Source of the DNA: Burkholderiales bacterium
GTDB taxonomy: Bacteria; Pseudomonadota; Gammaproteobacteria; Burkholderiales; Burkholderiaceae_C
Direction: 5' to 3'
DNA: 64,000 nucleotides
Assembly (NCBI GenBank): GCA_947474755.1
Contig: CANJJE010000003.1
Location: forward strand, 1 to 64,000
Below are positions 37,784 to 49,100 of the stretch, one piece after another. The translations under genes and the position numbers were made by a program. The notes under the pieces are model-generated. The model ran no database searches, was not told where the DNA came from, and worked only from the letters and a program-made list of their open reading frames with translations. Numbering within the stretch: the stretch's first letter is position 1; each line of letters starts with the position of its first letter.

Positions 37784-38524
37784 ATGAAGTCGGATCGACC
37801 CAACCTGCGGGCGATCATCGTTCTGGCGGCGGCCGCGGTCGTCGTCGCTGGAACGGCCCGCCTCGGGGTATGGCAGCTGGATCGCGCCGCGCAGAAAGAG
37901 GCTCTGCAGCATTCACTTGACACCCGATCGCGTCTGCCGGCCGTCGAGGCAGCGATGCTGGCCGACACCGCCGAGGGCTCAGCCGAGCAGTACTACCGGC
38001 GAACGGTGGTGCGTGGTCATTGGGTCTCGCAGGCAACGGTGTTTCTCGACAACCGGCAGATGAATGCCCGTCAGGGCTTCTTCGTTGTCACGCCACTTCG
38101 GTTGAACGAGGTTGCTGGTGGGGTGGTGCTGGTGCAACGTGGCTGGGTGCCGCGTGATCTGCTCGATCGCACCAAGGTGCCCAGCCTGCCTGAAGAACCA
38201 GGTGAAGTCACCATCATCGGCCACATTGCCCCGCCGCCGGGCAGGCTGTACGAGTTTGCCGGTGCTGCGTCGGGCGTGATCCGTCAAAATCTGGACGTGG
38301 ATGCTTTCGCGCAGGAGTTTTCGCTGCCGCTGAAGCCTTTGTCCATCGTCCAGGACGCCGAAGGCTCGCCGCCAGATGGTTTACTGCGGCAATGGCCCCG
38401 GCCGGATGTGGGCATCCAGCGGCACTACGGCTATGCGTTCCAGTGGTTTGCGCTTTGCGCCTTGATGACAGGTCTGTATGTCTGGTTCCAACTCGTCCGC
38501 CCCCGCCTCCGCTCCCGGCGCTGA
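37784..38524 (+). CDS. SURF1 family cytochrome oxidase biogenesis protein
   Basis: A 246-residue protein with two helices, one near the N-terminus (IIVLAAAAVVVAGTARLGVWQL) and one at the C-terminus (HYGYAFQWFALCALMTGLYVWF). The SURF1 signatures LGVWQLDRA, FLDNRQ and VQRGWVPRD are clear. The start is ATG 37784, not the upstream GTG in the ORF track. It assists heme A insertion into subunit I. It overlaps the next gene by 47 bases. Confidence 0.95.
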   Translation: MKSDRPNLRAIIVLAAAAVVVAGTARLGVWQLDRAAQKEALQHSLDTRSRLPAVEAAMLADTAEGSAEQYYRRTVVRGHWVSQATVFLDNRQMNARQGFFVVTPLRLNEVAGGVVLVQRGWVPRDLLDRTKVPSLPEEPGEVTIIGHIAPPPGRLYEFAGAASGVIRQNLDVDAFAQEFSLPLKPLSIVQDAEGSPPDGLLRQWPRPDVGIQRHYGYAFQWFALCALMTGLYVWFQLVRPRLRSRR

Positions 38525-39191
38525 TGCCGATCTGGCGTCACCGCTGAGCCTCACGGTTCACTCGATGCCGGCACCCGACTTGTCGCCTCGTCGCACGGCG
38601 TTGGGGCGGCTGAAGATGCTGATGGTGCTGGGGGTATGCGCTGCGCCAGTCATCGCTTCGTATTTCACCTACTTCGTGATCCGTCCAGAGGGCAGAACCA
38701 ACTACAGCGAGTTCGTGACGCCGCCGCGCGAAATACCTGCCACCTTGCCGCTGCGTGACCTCGCGGGACAGCCGGTATCTGCACCCGGCCTGCATGGCCA
38801 ATGGCTGGTGGTTGTCACCGCGGGCGGCGCCTGCGATGCGCGTTGCGAGTCGCACCTCGTGTTGCAGCGTCAACTGGTCGAGACCTTGGGCAGGGAGAAA
38901 GGTCGTGTCGACAAGCTCTGGTTGATCACGGATGACGCGACACCGACACCGGCGCTCCTGAAGGCCATCGGCGGGGCGCAGCCAGCCACGGTGCTACGCG
39001 CTCCTGCGGCCGAACTGTCGCAGTGGTTGAGCCCGGCCCAGGGACATCAGCTCGATGAGCATCTGTATGTCGTCGATCCGATGGGACAGTGGATGATGCG
39101 CACGCCGGTCGAACCAGACCCGGCCAAGCTCAAGCGCGATCTTGAAAAGCTGTTGAGGGCATCGTCCTCCTGGGACCAGCCCGGCCGATGA
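38478..39191 (+). CDS. Conserved cox-locus membrane protein with a CxxxC motif
   Basis: A 237-residue protein with one N-terminal helix (LMVLGVCAAPVIASYFTYFVI) and a periplasmic domain resembling the thioredoxin-fold SCO family. The Cys pair in GGACDARCESH has CxxxC spacing, as in SCO copper sites, but the conserved downstream His is not obvious. The start may be ATG 38478, overlapping surf1, or ATG 38565 at the MPAPDLSPRR segment. It is conserved between surf1 and ctaA in Burkholderiales, as far as I recall. A redox or copper role in CuA assembly is an inference. Confidence 0.75.
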   Translation: MSGSNSSAPASAPGADADLASPLSLTVHSMPAPDLSPRRTALGRLKMLMVLGVCAAPVIASYFTYFVIRPEGRTNYSEFVTPPREIPATLPLRDLAGQPVSAPGLHGQWLVVVTAGGACDARCESHLVLQRQLVETLGREKGRVDKLWLITDDATPTPALLKAIGGAQPATVLRAPAAELSQWLSPAQGHQLDEHLYVVDPMGQWMMRTPVEPDPAKLKRDLEKLLRASSSWDQPGR

Positions 39192-39214
39192 CCACGCGCC
39201 GAGCACTCTGCTGA

Positions 39215-40390
39215 ATGGCCGCCGTGGACGTTCCTGCCTACGATCTGGGACCGCTGCCGACCGTGGTGCTGATCGGCGCAATCGTGGCCATGGTGCCGCT
39301 GATCTGGGTCGTCTGGCGTCATCGGCGAAGCGACCCGGCGGTGCGCCGTCGCGCGCTGACGATGCTGACTCTGTTCCTCACCTTCGATCTGGTGCTCTTT
39401 GGCGCCTTCACCCGGCTCAGCGATTCGGGGCTGGGTTGTCCCGACTGGCCGGGCTGCTACGGCAGCGCGAGTCCGCTGGGCGCCCACGAATCCATCGGAG
39501 CGGCGCAAAGTGCGATGCCCACCGGCCCGGTGACCCACGGCAAGGCGTGGATCGAGATGCTCCATCGCTACCTCGCCACCGGGGTCGGCGCGCTGATCAC
39601 GGTGCTCGCGGTCACCGCATGGCTCGAAGCGCGCCAGAGGCGATCAACGGCAACGATGGCCGTGTCCCCATGGTGGCCGACCGTGACCTGGTTTTGGGTA
39701 TGCGGCCAGGGTGCCTTCGGTGCCTTGACGGTGACGATGAAGCTCTATCCGGCGATCGTCACCCTCCATTTGCTCGGTGGGCTGGGCCTGCTCGCACTGC
39801 TGGCTATCCAGAGCCAGCTCCATCTGCGCTCGACGCTGAACCTGTCGCCGGCGCTGAAACGCGGGGTCATCGCGGTGTTGGGGCTGGTCATCGTGCAGAC
39901 GGCGCTTGGCGGGTGGGTCAGTACCAATTACGCGGTACTCGCCTGCGCCGAGTTCCCGACCTGCCAAGGCAGCTGGTGGCCGCCCATGGACTTCGCCCAT
40001 GGTTTCACCGTGCTGCGAGAGCTCGGCGCGGGCAAGGACGGCGGTTACCTGCCCTTCGCTGCACTGACTGCGATTCACATGGTCCATCGGATCGGAGCCG
40101 CGATCCTTGTTCTGGCCATCGGCTTGCTGGTCTGGCGCCTTTGGGCCCCCGGCGACAAGGAATTGCGCCGCTGGGCGATGGCATTGACCGGCGCGACCGC
40201 CTGGCAAGTCGCCACTGGTCTGGGTAATGTGCTGTTCGACTGGCCCTTGCTGGCAGCGGTGTCGCATACAGGCGGCGCGGCCGTGATGCTGGTACTGTTT
40301 TCCATTTTGCTGACTCGCGCGTGGCCTCAGGCTGTAGCGGTCCCCACGGCGGTGTCGTCAAGTCGGCGCGGCATGAACGCAGCTTCGTAG
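39215..40390 (+). CDS. ctaA: Heme A synthase CtaA/COX15
   Basis: A 391-residue enzyme that oxidises heme O to heme A. Eight helices are arranged as two four-helix bundles. Conserved His residues for heme appear in [43 protein letters not shown] and [14 protein letters not shown]. The disulfide-type Cys motifs [11 protein letters not shown] and [11 protein letters not shown] mark the Cys-containing proteobacterial type. It starts 23 nt after the previous gene and is followed by ctaB. Confidence 0.96.
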   Translation: MAAVDVPAYDLGPLPTVVLIGAIVAMVPLIWVVWRHRRSDPAVRRRALTMLTLFLTFDLVLFGAFTRLSDSGLGCPDWPGCYGSASPLGAHESIGAAQSAMPTGPVTHGKAWIEMLHRYLATGVGALITVLAVTAWLEARQRRSTATMAVSPWWPTVTWFWVCGQGAFGALTVTMKLYPAIVTLHLLGGLGLLALLAIQSQLHLRSTLNLSPALKRGVIAVLGLVIVQTALGGWVSTNYAVLACAEFPTCQGSWWPPMDFAHGFTVLRELGAGKDGGYLPFAALTAIHMVHRIGAAILVLAIGLLVWRLWAPGDKELRRWAMALTGATAWQVATGLGNVLFDWPLLAAVSHTGGAAVMLVLFSILLTRAWPQAVAVPTAVSSSRRGMNAAS

Positions 40391-40410
40391 AATCATCGGC
40401 TGAGCTGAAC

Positions 40411-41322
40411 ATGTCTGAAACCCTGACCACCCCATTGCCAATCGTCCGGCCTGTCTCACGAGTCAGGCAGTTCTACATCCTGACAAAGCCGCGTGTGGTG
40501 CAGTTGATCGTTTTCTGTGCGGTCATCGGCATGCTCCTCGCAGTGCCTGGCCTGCCCGATCTGAAAGTCGCGCTGGCCACCACCGCCGGCATCTGGCTGG
40601 TCGCTGGTGCCGCTGCGGCATTCAACTGCATCGTCGAGCAGCACATCGATGCCAAGATGGCGCGCACCTCCTGGAGGCCGACCGCCAAGGGTGATCTCAC
40701 CAATGCGCAGACGCTGACCTTCTCCGCCGTGCTGTGCGGTTTGGGCAGCGCTCTGCTGTATTTCTGGGTCAACCCGCTCACGATGTGGCTGACCTTCGGC
40801 ACCTTCGTGGGTTACGCGGTCATCTACACCGTGCTGCTGAAGCCAGCCACCCCGCAGAACATCGTGATTGGAGGCGCTTCCGGTGCCATGCCGCCGGTGC
40901 TCGGCTGGGCAGCCATCCGCGGCGAGGTCGGACCCGAGGCGCTGATCCTGTGTCTGATCATCTTCCTGTGGACGCCGCCACACTTCTGGGCACTGGCCTT
41001 GTACCGCGCCGAGGATTACCGCAAGGCCGGGTTGCCAATGCTGCCGGTCACCCACGGTGCGGCCTTCACCCAGTTGCATGTCTTCCTGTACACCCTGGTG
41101 CTGTTCGCTGCGACCTTGCTTCCGTTCATCTCGGGCATGAGTGGTGTGATCTACCTGATTTCGGCGATCGCTCTGGGCGGCATCTTCATCGGCTACGCCT
41201 GGAAGCTGTGGCGCAATTACTCGGACGCACTAGCGCGCAAGACCTTCAAGTTTTCGATCTGGCACCTGATGCTGTTGTTCGCGGCGCTGCTCATCGACCA
41301 TTACATGAAACAGTGGCTATGA
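40411..41322 (+). CDS. ctaB: Heme O synthase (protoheme IX farnesyltransferase) CtaB
   Basis: A 303-residue prenyltransferase of the UbiA superfamily with about nine helices. It adds farnesyl to heme B. The start [14 protein letters not shown] is the ATG 20 nt after the ctaA stop. The track ORF starts inside ctaA. The first Asp-rich motif is the variant [18 protein letters not shown], and the second region is [15 protein letters not shown]-like ([13 protein letters not shown]). The stop overlaps the sco start in an ATGA. Confidence 0.96.
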   Translation: MSETLTTPLPIVRPVSRVRQFYILTKPRVVQLIVFCAVIGMLLAVPGLPDLKVALATTAGIWLVAGAAAAFNCIVEQHIDAKMARTSWRPTAKGDLTNAQTLTFSAVLCGLGSALLYFWVNPLTMWLTFGTFVGYAVIYTVLLKPATPQNIVIGGASGAMPPVLGWAAIRGEVGPEALILCLIIFLWTPPHFWALALYRAEDYRKAGLPMLPVTHGAAFTQLHVFLYTLVLFAATLLPFISGMSGVIYLISAIALGGIFIGYAWKLWRNYSDALARKTFKFSIWHLMLLFAALLIDHYMKQWL

Positions 41323-41972
41323 GACGGGCAACGCTGGGCGGTCGTTCAATCTCGTCTCGCCGCGGCTTTCTGGAACTGGGCGGGGTGGCTCTGGCAGGCG
41401 CTGTGATGTTGCTCGCAGGTTGCGATGCGCCGTCGTCGAGCGGAGGTGCGACCACCTCGTTCAAAGGCATCGACATTACTGGCGCCGAATACGCCCGAGC
41501 CCTGTCGCTGACCGACCAGAACGGCCAACCGCGCACACTCGCCGACTTCAAGGGCAAGGTCACCGTCGTCTTCTTCGGCTTCACCCAGTGCCCCGACGTG
41601 TGCCCGATGACGATGGCCGAGCTGGCTCAGGTCAAGACGTCTCTGGGCAAGGATGGCGAGCGGGTGCAAGGCGTGTTTGTCACCGTCGATCCCGAGCGCG
41701 ACACCGCTGCGGTGCTCAAGACCTACATGAGCGGATTCGACCCCAGCTTCGTTGCGTTACACGGCAGCCCGGAAGAAATCGCCGCCACGGCCAAGGAATT
41801 CAAGGTCTTCTACGCCAAGGTGCCAGGCAAGACCGAAGGCAGCTACAGCGTGGACCACACGGCAGGCTCGTATGTGTTCGATGCGCGAGGCAAGGTACGG
41901 CTCTTCATTCGCTACGGTGGCGGCGCAGAGGCCTTGGCGGCCGATCTGAAAACGCTGCTGGCAGCCGGCTGA
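41319..41972 (+). CDS. SCO1/SenC copper chaperone lipoprotein
   Basis: A 217-residue SCO protein that loads CuA of CoxB. The start overlaps the ctaB stop. The N-terminus has both a Tat-like [10 protein letters not shown] and a lipobox LLAGC, so it is a lipoprotein. Copper ligands are CPDVCP in [18 protein letters not shown] and the His in [13 protein letters not shown]. It is the last gene of the cox locus and is followed by a terminator. Confidence 0.95.
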   Translation: MRRATLGGRSISSRRGFLELGGVALAGAVMLLAGCDAPSSSGGATTSFKGIDITGAEYARALSLTDQNGQPRTLADFKGKVTVVFFGFTQCPDVCPMTMAELAQVKTSLGKDGERVQGVFVTVDPERDTAAVLKTYMSGFDPSFVALHGSPEEIAATAKEFKVFYAKVPGKTEGSYSVDHTAGSYVFDARGKVRLFIRYGGGAEALAADLKTLLAAG

Positions 41973-41987
41973 CCGAGCCCGAATGAG

Positions 41988-42012
41988 AAACGGCCCCGGG
42001 AGGGGCCGTTTT
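41988..42012. terminator. Intrinsic terminator between sco and rpoH
   Basis: A ten-base perfect stem (aaacggcccc / ggggccgttt) with loop ggga and a T-run. The two flanking genes converge on it, and the A-run on the opposite side lets it work both ways. Confidence 0.9.
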
Positions 42013-42032
42013 CATTCATGCGGAAACCGCGC

Positions 42033-42971
42033 TCAGTGCGCTGCGCCCAGCGCCTTGCGCATCTTCTTCATCGCGGCGACCTCGATCTGGCGGATACGTT
42101 CGGCGCTGACGCCGTATTCGTCCGCCAGGTCGTGCAGCGTCATGCCGCCAGAGTTGTCGTCGTTGACCTTCAGCCAGCGCTCCTCCACGATGCGGCGGCT
42201 GCGCGCGTCCAGAGTGTCCAGTGCGAGCAAGATGCCGTCGCCGGACAGCCAGTCACGGCGCTGCGCCTCCAGCACATGGCTGGGCTCCTGGGTTTCGTCG
42301 GCCAGGTACGCAATCGGGGCATAGCTTTCCTCGCCGTCGTCGGTCAGTGGCTCCAGTGGCACGTCGCCTCCGGACAGTCGGGTTTCCATCTCGAGAACGT
42401 CCTCGCGCTTGACGTTCAGGGTGCTCGCCATCGTGTCGACTTCGCCCTGGGTGAGGGTGCTGCGATGGGTCTCACCTTCGAGGGCGTCTTCCTTCAGGCT
42501 CTGCTTCATCGAGCGCAGGTTGAAGAACAGCTTGCGCTGTGCCTTGGTGGTCGCCACCTTGACCATGCGCCAGTTCTTCAGGATGTACTCGTGGATCTCC
42601 GCCTTGATCCAGTGCATCGCGTAACTGACCAGGCGCACGCCCTGGTCGGGATCGAATCGTTTGACGGCCTTCATCAGGCCGACATTGCCTTCCTGAATCA
42701 GGTCGCCGTGCGGCAGGCCGTATCCCAGATACTGGCGAGCGATCGATACCACCAGCCGCATGTGTGACAGCACCAGCTGGCCAGCGGCCTGCAGATCGCC
42801 CTGGTCGCGCAGCTTGCGCGCCAGCGACTGCTCTTCTTCAAGGCTGAGCATCGGCACGCGGTTGGCCGCAGCAATGTAGGCGTCCAGACTGCCGAGCGAC
42901 GGGATCATCGCCCAAGGGTCACGAAGCGCCAGCGCCGAAACAGAGGAATATGATGTATTCATGGTGCTCAT
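42033..42971 (-). CDS. rpoH: RNA polymerase heat-shock sigma factor RpoH (sigma-32)
   Basis: A 312-residue sigma factor. The start follows a GAGGTGATCC site. Region 2 has GDLIQEGNVGLMKAVKRFDP and VSYAMHWIKAEIHEYILKN. The RpoH box, which marks sigma-32 against RpoD/RpoS, is complete in TKAQRKLFFNLRS. Region 4 has the helix-turn-helix DLADEYGVSAERIRQIE. Its promoter contains a CIRCE operator, so HrcA and not only sigma feedback should control it. It is a single-gene unit converging on the cox locus. Confidence 0.97.
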   Translation of the reverse strand: MSTMNTSYSSVSALALRDPWAMIPSLGSLDAYIAAANRVPMLSLEEEQSLARKLRDQGDLQAAGQLVLSHMRLVVSIARQYLGYGLPHGDLIQEGNVGLMKAVKRFDPDQGVRLVSYAMHWIKAEIHEYILKNWRMVKVATTKAQRKLFFNLRSMKQSLKEDALEGETHRSTLTQGEVDTMASTLNVKREDVLEMETRLSGGDVPLEPLTDDGEESYAPIAYLADETQEPSHVLEAQRRDWLSGDGILLALDTLDARSRRIVEERWLKVNDDNSGGMTLHDLADEYGVSAERIRQIEVAAMKKMRKALGAAH

Positions 42972-43002
42972 GGATCACCTCGACTCAGGGTTGGTTCCAA
43001 GA

Positions 43003-43032
43003 ATATTAGCACTCCAGTCGCTCGAGTGCCAA
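43003..43032 (-). promoter_or_regulatory. rpoH promoter (sigma-70 type)
   Basis: On the minus strand TTGGCA and TAATAT are spaced 18 bases apart and sit about 30-60 bases before the rpoH ATG. The -35 and the start of the -10 coincide with the two arms of the CIRCE operator, so HrcA binding would block polymerase. Confidence 0.7.
43006..43032. promoter_or_regulatory. CIRCE operator (HrcA-binding site) upstream of rpoH
   Basis: The sequence TTAGCACTC, nine bases, GAGTGCCAA matches the CIRCE consensus TTAGCACTC-N9-GAGTGCTAA at 17 of 18 arm positions with the exact nine-base spacer. It overlaps the rpoH promoter. HrcA represses genes with CIRCE until heat shock titrates its chaperonin GroE. The hrcA gene is not in this window. 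Confidence 0.9.
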
Positions 43033-43105
43033 TTTCGACAGATCGGCGCCAGGTTGTCAGATCGGGACTCCATCACGTCGAGCCACTCGTTGCCTTGCGT
43101 CTCGC

Positions 43106-46100
43106 TCAGTCCGGCAGCGCAATCACGAAGCAAGACTGCGGCGGCAGCACGCGCCATGCCAGCGGCTGGCCCGGTGCCAGGGTCGCGGCAGTCCCGGTCG
43201 CATGGGCGTCGAGCGCCGCCAAGGCCGACTGCCGCATCAGGATAAAGCGCATCGTGCGGGCGTCGGCGCCGCTGCCGCGGGTCAAGGTCAGCTCGGCCTG
43301 TGGCCAGTCCGCGGGCAGGCAGGGCGTGAAATGCAGCGACTCGGCGCCTTGCTGCAAGCCGAAGATCGATTCGATAGCCGCGCGATGGAGCCAGGCCGCG
43401 GCGCCCGTGTACCAGCTCCAGCCGCCGCGTCCGACGTACGGCGCCTGGGTGTACACATCACCGGCCACCACATACGGCTCGATGCCGTAGACCGCGCCCT
43501 GGGTCGGATTCGCTGCGCGGTGAGCCGGGCTCAGACAGGTGAAGTAGCGGTAGGGCAGATCGCCGGGCGCATTGAGCTTCGCCTGTGCCATCAGCGCCCA
43601 GACTCCCGCATGCGAGTACTGACCGCCGTTCTCGCGCACCCCCGGCGGATAGGCCTGGATGTAGCCGGCACTCGGCTGCGCGTGCAAGAGCGGCGGGTCC
43701 AGCAGCTTGATCAGACCCGCATCGTGGTCCACCAGATGGGCCTCCACCGATTCCATCGCCAGTTGCTGCATTGGCAATGGCGCAGCACCCGACAACACCG
43801 CCCAGGCCTGCGCAATCAGATCGATGCACGCCTCGGCATTGGCGTGCGAGCCCAGCGCGCTGCCGTCGTCGAAATAGGCGCGCTTGAACCAGCGCCCGTC
43901 CCAGGCTTCGCCGCCCAGCGCAGCCTTCCAGCCCTGCGCCGCCGTTTCCCAGTGCCCAGCGCGCTCCTCCTGGCCGCGCTCGCGGGCGAGCGGTGCGAAG
44001 TCCATGACCAGCCGCCACAGGAACCAGCCCAGCCAGACCGACTCCCCGCGACCTTCATGGCCGACGCGGTTCATGCCGTCGTTCCAGTCGCCCGTGCCCA
44101 TCAGCGGCAGGCCGTGCGCACCGACGCGCAGGCTGCGGTCGATCGCACGCGCCGCATGTTCGTAGAGCGAAGCGGTTTCGCTGCTGACGGTGGGCGCGTA
44201 GTAGGCGTCTTCAGCGCCGTCGGGGATCGCCGCGCCTTCGATGAACGGCACCTGCTCAGCCAGCAGACTGGCGTCGCCGGTCGTCTCCAGGTAACGCACG
44301 CAGGCGTGTGGCAGCCACAGCAGGTCATCGGAGAAGCGCGTGCGCACCCCGGCGCCGCCCGGCGCATGCCACCAGTGCTGGACATCGCCTTCGGCGAACT
44401 GTCGCGAGGCGGCGAGCAGGATCTGCCGGCGCAGCATGTCCGGCGCGGCCCAGGTCAGCGCCATCGCGTCTTGCAGCTGATCGCGGAAGCCGAACGCACC
44501 CCCGGCCTGGTAGAAGCCAGCCTTGGCCCACAACCTGCACGACACCGTCTGGTACAGCAGCCATCGGTTCACCATGGCGTCGAAAAGCGGGTCGGGTGTC
44601 TTCACCGTGGTCGCACCGAGCAGCGTGTCCCAGTGCTGGCGCACCGCGTCCATGCGTTCGCTTGCCGACGCTGAAGCGGCCTGGACGGCGAGCTGACGCG
44701 CGGCATCGGGGCTTTCGGCATAACCCAGCAGGAACACCCGCTCGACGGATTCGCCGGCCACCAGGGTGAGCCGCGTGGACAGCGCCGCGCAAGGGTCCAG
44801 CCCGCCACCGCAACGCTCACCGAAGTAATCGGGCAGCACCAGGCGGCCGCGTGCGTCGAAGCATTCGCGCCGGTCACAGGTCCAGTCGTCAAGGTCGTCG
44901 CTGGCACCGCTGCCGGCCAGGGCCAGAAATGCGGTTCCGCCGCCAAAGCCGGCCGATCGCTCCGGCTGCGTGCACAGCAAGGCGGTGAGTCGCGGTGCAT
45001 CACCTGCACCGGGCTGCCCCGTATCCGACGTACTGCGCACATCGGGCAGCCCTTGCCGGTGCAAGGCGGTGTGCACCGTGCCCCGGTCGGTGCGGGTCGC
45101 ACCCATCATCCATTCGGCAATGCCGACCACGCGCAGCAGCAAGGTCTCGTGCCCCCGGTTGATCAGCCGGATGCGGATCTGCTTGACTGAGCTGTGCGGG
45201 TCCACGCACCACGACACCGAAACATCGACATCGTCGCGCCGATGCCCGATCACGCTGTAGCCCTGGCCGTGGGCAACGCGGTAGCTCGCGCTGTCGCCGT
45301 CCGGCGCGTGACCCCAGGCCGATGGCGCGACGCTCCACACGTCCAGCGTTCTCAGGTCCTGCAGCAGGAACCACTCAGAGGGCGGGTCGCCCACCGGGTC
45401 GTTCGACCAGGCGGTGAGCTGGTTCATGCGGCTGTTCACCGCCCAGGTGTAGCCTCCGCCGGCTTCCGACCACTGGCAGCCGAAGTCCGGATTCGCCAGC
45501 ACATTGACCCACGGCCGCAGCGGCCGCCGCCGGGCATTGACATCGAAGCGGAATTCACCCGACGTCGGCGAGAACGCACCGACCGTCGCCGTCGACGCGA
45601 TGTCGGTGTGCGGGGACAGCGGCACCGGCACGGTCGAGGTGTCGTGCCGTCGCAGCGAGGCTTGCTCATGCAGCTCGCACCACTCCTGCACGTGGTGCGG
45701 CAAGGGTCGGCCATCGGCCTGCAGGCGCACGCGGGCGAGGCTCTGCAATGTGCTCAGCTCGTCATCTGACAGCTCCTCCGCGCGCAGCACATGAACCTCG
45801 GTACTGAGTGGGGCATGGTCCGCGACCGCACCGCCAAGCGGGTTGAATTCGGCACCGCGGTCCGCGCCGTGCCTCTCACGCAGGGCTATCAACTCGCGCT
45901 GCAACACCATGAGGTACGAGGTCGGCTCGGCATTCACCACCACCAGATCGCAGGCGACGCCTCCCCATGACCACAGGCGCATCGCCTGCGCCAGCGAGCG
46001 GATCAGGCCCAGACCTTCGGGCGCCCCGGCCTTGACCAGCAGGATCGGCCGGTCCCCCGAGATGCCGAATCGCCACAGCAGCCGGCGATCGCACACCGCT

Positions 46101-49100
46101 GGCGTCGCGCCGAGAGCTCCCGCAGCCAGCGTACGCGGCCGCGCCACGGTCAGCAGCAACGCCGTGGTCAATGACTGGATGGCGGCGAGCTGCTCCTGGC
46201 TGATGCGCAGGCTGCGAAAGCGGACGCTGGCCAGCGTGGCCGACATCAGCGAGGCGCGCTTGACATTGCTCGCCTGGCGGTACTTGTCGATCACCGCGCT
46301 CAGCGTGCCGCCGTTGTCGCAGGCGGCCGTGGCGAACGTCAGCTGCGCCTTGCCCTGCGGTGCGATGCGCAGGCGTACCGACATCGCACAGACCGGGTCG
46401 AGACCGGTGTCCAGCGACTCGGCACCGTCGCGTTGTGCGCTGGACAGCAATGCGCCGTCGAATGAAGCCAGCGGCTGGCTCGCGCTGCGGTTGCGGCCGA
46501 GCCAGCGCTGGCGGTCGGTCTGAACCTCCACGGACACCAGCTGCGGGTCGCTTTCGGCCAGGAAATGGGCCGCGAGCACGCCCCGTTCGGTGAGCAGTCG
46601 TGGCGTACGCTCGAAGCGCAGCGCCTGGTGCTCGGCCAACCACGTGGCGCGCACGAACAGGTTGCTGAAGGCCGGGTGGGCCTCGTCGGCCCGTGGATCG
46701 GCGAGCGTCACCTCGAAGGCCGAGATGAGCTCGATGTCGAGTTCATGATCCCCGAGGTTTCGCAGCTCGATCTGACGGAATTCGATGTCGTCCTCCGGAC
46801 TGACCCACACCGTCGTGTGTGCCTGCACCGTCGGCCACTCCGCATCGAAGCAGACACGGTCGGCGTGGAAGACGCTGCGGTAATGCGCAGCGGAGTCAGC
46901 TGCCGGGTGCTGTGTGATGGACACGACCGGTGCGACGATGCCCGACGGGCGCGGGGCGGCCTGGCTGTCGTCGCGCTGCCAGCGCAGGTAGAAGAAGGAG
47001 CCATGCGCATCGCGCAAGGCGTCGTCGCGACTGCGCGTGATGCTCGTCTGGCCCCAGCGGCTGCTTCCCGCGCCATTGGCGCGCAGGCTGACGCTGTAGC
47101 GGCCGTTCGACAGCACATGGGTCGGCTCCAGCGCGGCTGCACCCGGCAACACCTCGCGCAGCAGACCCGGCGCACGGCGCAGCACGCTCTGCGGTGGCGG
47201 GCCCGGCGGGAGCGCATACAGCATCGACACCTCGCGCGGTGCGCGCTCGTGCAGCAGCGATCCCACCGCCTCGATGTGTGGATTGGCCATGCCCCAGCGC
47301 TGCGCCACACTGTCCAGCAGCACATTGGCCAGCGCCACGATCGTCATGCCCTGGTGATGTGCCATGAAGGTCATCACCGGCGTGAACGCCTCGTCGCTGT
47401 TCTGCCTTGACGCAGTGAAGTCCAGCGCCTCGATGAAACCATAGGGCTCGCGCGGCGCCAGCGCTTCGATCGCCGCGAAGTTCAGCCTTGCCAGGTGGGG
47501 GGCGATCTGGCTGGCGAGCGCGGTGGCGTAGGGTGCGATCACCAGCTCATCGGGCGACGTGCGGCGCAGCGCGAGTCGTGGCACGCCTTGCGGCGCGTAC
47601 TGGTAGGCCAGGGTGAAGTCACGTCCGGCGTAAGCCGATTCCGAAATGCCCCAGGGCACGCTGCCGCCATGAACGAGCCGCGCCTTTGCGAACGCGATCT
47701 GCTCGCGCACTGCCGCGTGGCAGGCTTCCCGCAGCACACTGCCGTAGGGCTCCTCGAGCACCAGCGTCGGCATCAGGTACTCGAACATCGATCCTGACCA
47801 CGAGCGCAGGCCGGCGTCTGCACCGACCGCATAGAACATGCGGCCGAGCGAGGCCCAATGCTGCACCGGCACATCGCCCTTGGCGATCGCCAGCAGGCTG
47901 GTCAGCCGCGATTCGGACGCGAGCAAGTCATAGAAACCTGCATCGAGCTGCTGCTCTGCGACCCGCAAGCCGATGTGGAACAGATGTCGCTTGCGGTGAT
48001 ACAGGAAGCTGAAGTCGGCCTCCCACGCGAACTGCTCGCAGCAGTCGGCCACAGCCTGCAGGCGGTCTGTGATGGCGCTGTCCTGCGACCAGGACGCCTG
48101 CCCCCGGCAGGCCTGCGCCACCGCCAGCAGGTGACCGCTGAGGTTGCCGCTGTCCACCGTCGACACATACATCGGCAGCAGAGGTGCCAGCGTCTGTGTG
48201 TCGTACCAGTTCAGGAAATGCCCTCGATGGCGCTGCATCCGCCCGAGCGTGGCAAGCGTGGCTTCCATGCGAGCCAGCAGCTGGAGCGTGTCGATCCAGC
48301 CGAATTGCCGTGCACAGGCTGTGCTCAGCAGGTACAGGCCGATGTTGGTCGGTGAGGTGCGATGCGCCACCATGTCCATCGGCGCCGTCTGCAGGTTGTC
48401 GGGTGGCAGGTGGTTCTCTTCGGCCACCACGCAGCGCTCGAAAAAGCGCCAGGCATCGCGCGCGACACCTTCGAAGTAGGCGCGGTCGACCTCGTTCAGT
48501 ACCAGCTCCGAATCGGCGAAACATGGTCGGCTGACCCACCAGGTCCAAAGCGGCGACGCGGCCCACAACAGGCTCAGCGTCGTCGCCAGCCAGGGCGTCG
48601 GCGTGCCGACGGCGAACAGCGCGGCCAGCAGCACCAGGGCCAGCAGGGGCTCGTGCCCATGCTGCCGACACAGCGCTGGCAGCGTCGTCTGCGCGCGCGC
48701 CTGTGCAGCGGCAGCGGTGGTCCACTGAAGCAGATGACGTTGGCTGAAGGTCATGCGGTAAACCGCACGCACGATTGCATCCGTCATCAGCAGTGCCTGA
48801 GCCGCCAGCTGCGCCAGCAGCCACGCGCCGCACCACAGCGTGCGTCCCAGATCGCCGGCGGCCAGGCGGTAGAAGTGGCGCAGCGCGATATCGTCGCGGC
48901 TCGGCGAAAAGCCGGCCACCGCACCCATCAGCGGACCGGCGGAAATGGCCGCCACCACCATGACCAGCGCGACCCAGGGCGACACCACGCCGGTGCCCAG
49001 TGCCAGCAGCAGCAGGGCCAGCGACATGGGCGCGACCAGGGAGCGGCGAAGGTTGTCGAACATTTTCCAGCGGTTGATGCCCCGCAAGCGCCAGCGGTCG

